Origin: Ascidia mentula
Lineage: Eukaryota > Chordata > Ascidiacea > Phlebobranchia > Ascidiidae
Reading direction: 5' to 3'
DNA length: 64,000 nt
Assembly (NCBI GenBank): GCA_947561715.1
Contig: OX387198.1
Span: forward strand, 7,316,001-7,380,000
In this document: positions 61,501 to 64,000 of the stretch, piece after piece
Position numbering within the stretch: position 1 is the stretch's first letter
Layout of the letters: every line of letters begins with the position of its first letter
The notes under the pieces: generated by a model
The model's input: only the letters and a program-made list of their open reading frames with translations
What the model was told of the DNA's origin: nothing
Database searches by the model: none
Translations under genes and position numbers: made by a program

Positions 61501-64000
61501 AACTGCACCAGCACATTTCCGCTTTGCTGGTTGACACGGAAGCAGCTGGCTGTGATTGTGTTGCGTTTCTTTGTCTCAATATTGTTTTATCTTATCTCTT
61601 GGGATGCAAGGAATGATTGAAAAATAATTTTGTGTTTTAGTACAGAAGGCTGCATGCCAATACAGACGATGGAAACCGTATATACGTGCGTGGTAAACTT
61701 GAACCCCAGGAAATAACCTCCGTACTTCTTGACAAGCTGTACTCGAAAGCACTCGCTACTTCAAACGGGATGTAAACACGAAACACAACAAACATTGCAA
61801 CATCATGTCGGGTATGAGTGACGTCACTTAATCTGCCCACTTTCGGTAAGCGCATTGCTGCCAACAAGTAAAAGTAGTCGCAATGATTGTGTTGCGCAAT
61901 GAGCGTTTCTTTTGTCTCGAGTTCCAACTGAGATTTATGGAAACGATGTTTCGTTTCGTCATGTTATTATATCCACGCACTTTGCCGTGCAGATACTACA
62001 AATAAGTTCACGTATTTCCTTTACGTTAAATGTGGTTTTAGTTTGTTTGTAGAGAACAGGGAGTCAGTGTAATGTTACAGCCGGTTTCCTAGCAAAAGTT
62101 ATCTTCAAAGTGCAATGATTTGCATTTAAATGATGACACTTCACGTCAACATATATCCCGAAATTAAGTGTACCGGGTGTTTTTTTTTGGAAAACAGTCT
62201 CCGGGGTCACAAGGCGTTCATTTGGAAAATAGGTTGAATTCTTTCTGGAGACAAATATTCCCCGAACAATCAGGGTCGTTCTGAGAAGCTAGACATACCA
62301 TGCTTGTACGGATTGACTCACTCACTCAAAAGGACGCGCAAGGTCACTTTGGGGCCATTAAAAGATTTGCATGTTCGTTTGCATGGACCTCGTATAGAGT
62401 AAGGGTATTGTTGTGGCAGATTTGAACAGCTTAGCGAACTTTGTTACTATTGTTGGTCTCAATGAGCTTCTACACTCACCAAAACACGACCCGGCGACCG
62501 CTGGAAACAATTACCAAAGTTTGGGGCTGGCATTTTCAGGTGGAAGCAGAATTTCTGCCTGAGAAATCGCATTTAGTTTGCCAACATTTCCTTCTATGAC
62601 GGTTAACCCATTTATAATTACATGACTTGCCAAATAATCACAAGACTTACCAATGACCTTTTGAACAAAGCACGGACAAAAACCGACCCAATGCCCCAGA
62701 AACCCCCTAATACGCATGGAAGTTGCGACAAAAATATATTACACTAATGACGTAATTGACGGGTAAGCGGCTCCCGCCACCGAATACGGAAACTACATAG
62801 TAAGTAATCCATGCCACACTTCACGGCGATGACACCCAGCTTGATGAGTCAAGACACCTTCTCAGGAGTACAGGTAACTGCAGGCCTTAACGGGGGTTTT
62901 GCTGCTACACAGCAACGTATTATGCACAAAATATTGTGGGCCCAAACGTCTGGACGCATATTTTGCAAAAAAAGTACAAAATTTGCTCACCTTCGTCGAA
63001 TTTCTTAATAAGCATTTCGCGTTCTTTGGCGTTGGCCGGGATCCTGTACAACCCCTCTGTGGATAGACCTGACGGGAATAAAAGAATGTTTGAGCATATA
63101 GTAAGAAGTGTCAAAATTTTAAAAACTCGGGCTGTCCCGCAAGGAACCTCCGTCGCAAACCGCAAGGCCCACACTATTTACATTACATTAATTCTTTTCG
63201 AAGCATTTCCAATCAAATTAAAGTTGACTTTCGGCAATATCACGAGAAACACGCGTAGTTCGGTTGCGTGGTGCTTACCGAAACGCCTCCAAACAAACGC
63301 CATCACCCGACATAAACCCAACGCACTTCCGCAAGACTTGAGGACCGCTTAAAGTTCACGAACGTTTCGCTTAAATCGAGGGAACACTGGGCACTGGCCG
63401 TGACGCGGTGGCCCAGCCAGTGAGGGGCTTATAAGGTAACTCGACGGCGCTTTTCATACGTCACAATCACGCGTGCAGACGCAACAATCAACAATGAACG
63501 CTCGCACGTCTCCAGCAGTGTCGCGCGCGGTTTTGGATCGCTACACACGTGCTGGTGGAAACCGTGACGTCAGAGCTGCCAATCACAGCCCCAGCGTAGG
63601 TTTTTATTGCTGTTTGAACGCACAACAAAAAAAAGGTACATGTTGAAAGCTAAACACTATTTTTCGGTAAAAAAGGCATGTGATCGTGGCTGTTTTCTGA
63701 GTTAAATGAAGTCATGTACGGTGATAACCCTAGTACAAAAACAACGCACAGTATTACACTAGTGTTTCAATCAAAAGGAAAATCCATCAAATCAAAGCGA
63801 AAAACCATTAAAAACGACTTTTCTCAACATATTGACGCGCGTACGAAGGAAAACCACCACCGCGCACGCTTATGGCAGGTCCAGGAAAATCGATATCCAC
63901 CCTTTCCGACGGCTAGACGCAAACCAAACCAAACTGCCGGCGCCAACAACCTCCACATTCTACACACGTTCGAGCGACCAGGTTTGAAGGTTGACTCACC
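58580..64000 (-). CDS. p190-type RhoGAP, C-terminal RhoGAP domain (partial, continues past the right edge)
   Basis: Four coding exons on the minus strand, in gene order: 62991-63068, 60953-61090, 60566-60671, 58580-58769 (stop at 58580-58582). Joined phases are consistent and give about 170 residues. They read GLSTEGLYR (arginine finger), KKFDEG-D, VSVSTVAGCVTWFF, LPDPLIPYTLH, a Y-x-T-F-K-F helix with CCHLN, and NLAICWWPTLFRPE. This is most of a RhoGAP domain, closest to ARHGAP35/ARHGAP5 (p190), which stimulate Rho GTP hydrolysis at the membrane and cytoskeleton. The N-terminal GTPase and FF domains would lie to the right. Minus-strand bases at the very edge (64000 downward) read G|GTGAGT, a donor in the phase needed by exon 62991-63068, so the preceding exon probably ends at 64000. 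The protein ends soon after the domain, as in p190 proteins. Confidence 0.88.
58917..59114. mobile_element. hAT-like MITE in RhoGAP intron
   Basis: 198 bases bounded by CAATGCTTCTCAACC and, as reverse complement, CAGTGTTTCCCAACC. The flanking 8-mers CTCTAAAC (58909-58916) and CTCTGAAC (59115-59122) match at 7 of 8 positions, the 8-base target-site duplication expected of hAT elements. GGGTCGC occurs near both ends. No coding sequence. Confidence 0.75.
59758..60116. mobile_element. Second hAT-like repeat in RhoGAP intron
   Basis: The left end CAGTGGTTCTTAAACC and right end (reverse complement CTCTGGTTTTCAAACT) form imperfect terminal inverted repeats, each followed by a GTGCG(A)CGCAC-like block. 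No clear target-site duplication. It encloses a degenerate hammerhead-like motif (59920-59955), so it may be composite. Confidence 0.45.
59920..59955 (+). repeat. Degenerate hammerhead-like motif
   Basis: Plus strand: GTGATGA, one extra A, a GTCT/AGAC helix, then GAAACGTC. The order and the extra A match the motif at 31368-31432, but C3 is replaced by G and stem I is poorly paired, so it is probably inactive. Confidence 0.45.
60323..60448. repeat. Foldback repeat with 35-base arms in RhoGAP intron
   Basis: Arms 60323-60357 and 60414-60448 are inverted copies with several mismatches around AAGGTTCACTGG / CCAGTGAACCTT. The 56-base centre is A-rich. Probably a small MITE or foldback element. 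No target-site duplication was identified. Confidence 0.6.
61091..62990. other. Large RhoGAP intron
   Basis: A 1.9 kb intron inside the RhoGAP domain coding region. Open frames here (for example 61376-61579 and 61637-61927, minus) do not continue the domain and show no known motif. Nothing else was recognised. Confidence 0.6.

Noticed and set aside
63242..63400. Possible upstream RhoGAP exon ending at a GTAAGC donor on the minus strand
   Set aside because: The translated sequence does not resemble the N-terminal part of a RhoGAP domain, and an in-frame stop lies close by; the donor at the window edge fits better.

Overview
This window is nuclear DNA from an animal, most likely an invertebrate chordate of the tunicate (ascidian, Ciona-like) type. 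The protein genes have clear vertebrate-like orthologues. Introns are GT-AG, AT-rich and mostly 100-2000 bases. Gene density is about one per 8 kb, with several tail-to-tail or head-to-head neighbours, which fits a compact tunicate genome. The organism is an inference from gene content and layout; no species-specific marker was seen. There is no bacterial operon, CRISPR array or intact viral genome.

Layout. About 1-7075 (+): FOS, with TATA box, AP-1 site, a 2 kb first intron and an AU-rich 3' region. 7076-14126: long intergenic stretch with no convincing gene. 14127-29891 (+): RBBP6, 19 coding exons; its last intron carries a hAT-like element whose interior is amplified as about 984-base tandem copies. 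29892-33977: intergenic, holding a small retro-inserted repeat with a hammerhead ribozyme motif. About 33978-37671 (+): a RASD/Dexras-type small GTPase without a CAAX box. 38618-40046 (+): an SRSF3-like splicing factor, tail to tail with POLR2G (40504-41022, -). POLR2G is head to head with YLPM1 (41819-53899, +, 24 coding exons). 55929-57928 (+): sorbitol dehydrogenase, tail to tail with the 3' part of a p190-type RhoGAP gene (58580 to beyond 64000, -).

Functional grouping. RBBP6 (3' end processing and ubiquitin ligation), the SR protein, POLR2G (RNA polymerase II stalk) and YLPM1 (nuclear, RS-rich) all act in transcription or RNA processing and lie within 40 kb. FOS and YLPM1 are also linked in human (14q24.3, from memory), so this may be a remnant of ancient synteny.

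The most interesting non-genic signal is a group of hammerhead-ribozyme-like motifs. One (31368-31432, minus strand) has a near-complete core, a predicted GUC cleavage site, perfect 42-base outer arms and a 12-base target-site duplication. At least four degenerate relatives lie elsewhere in introns. Exon boundaries were assigned by eye from GT/AG sites, reading phase and family similarity; coding lengths of all complete genes are multiples of three.
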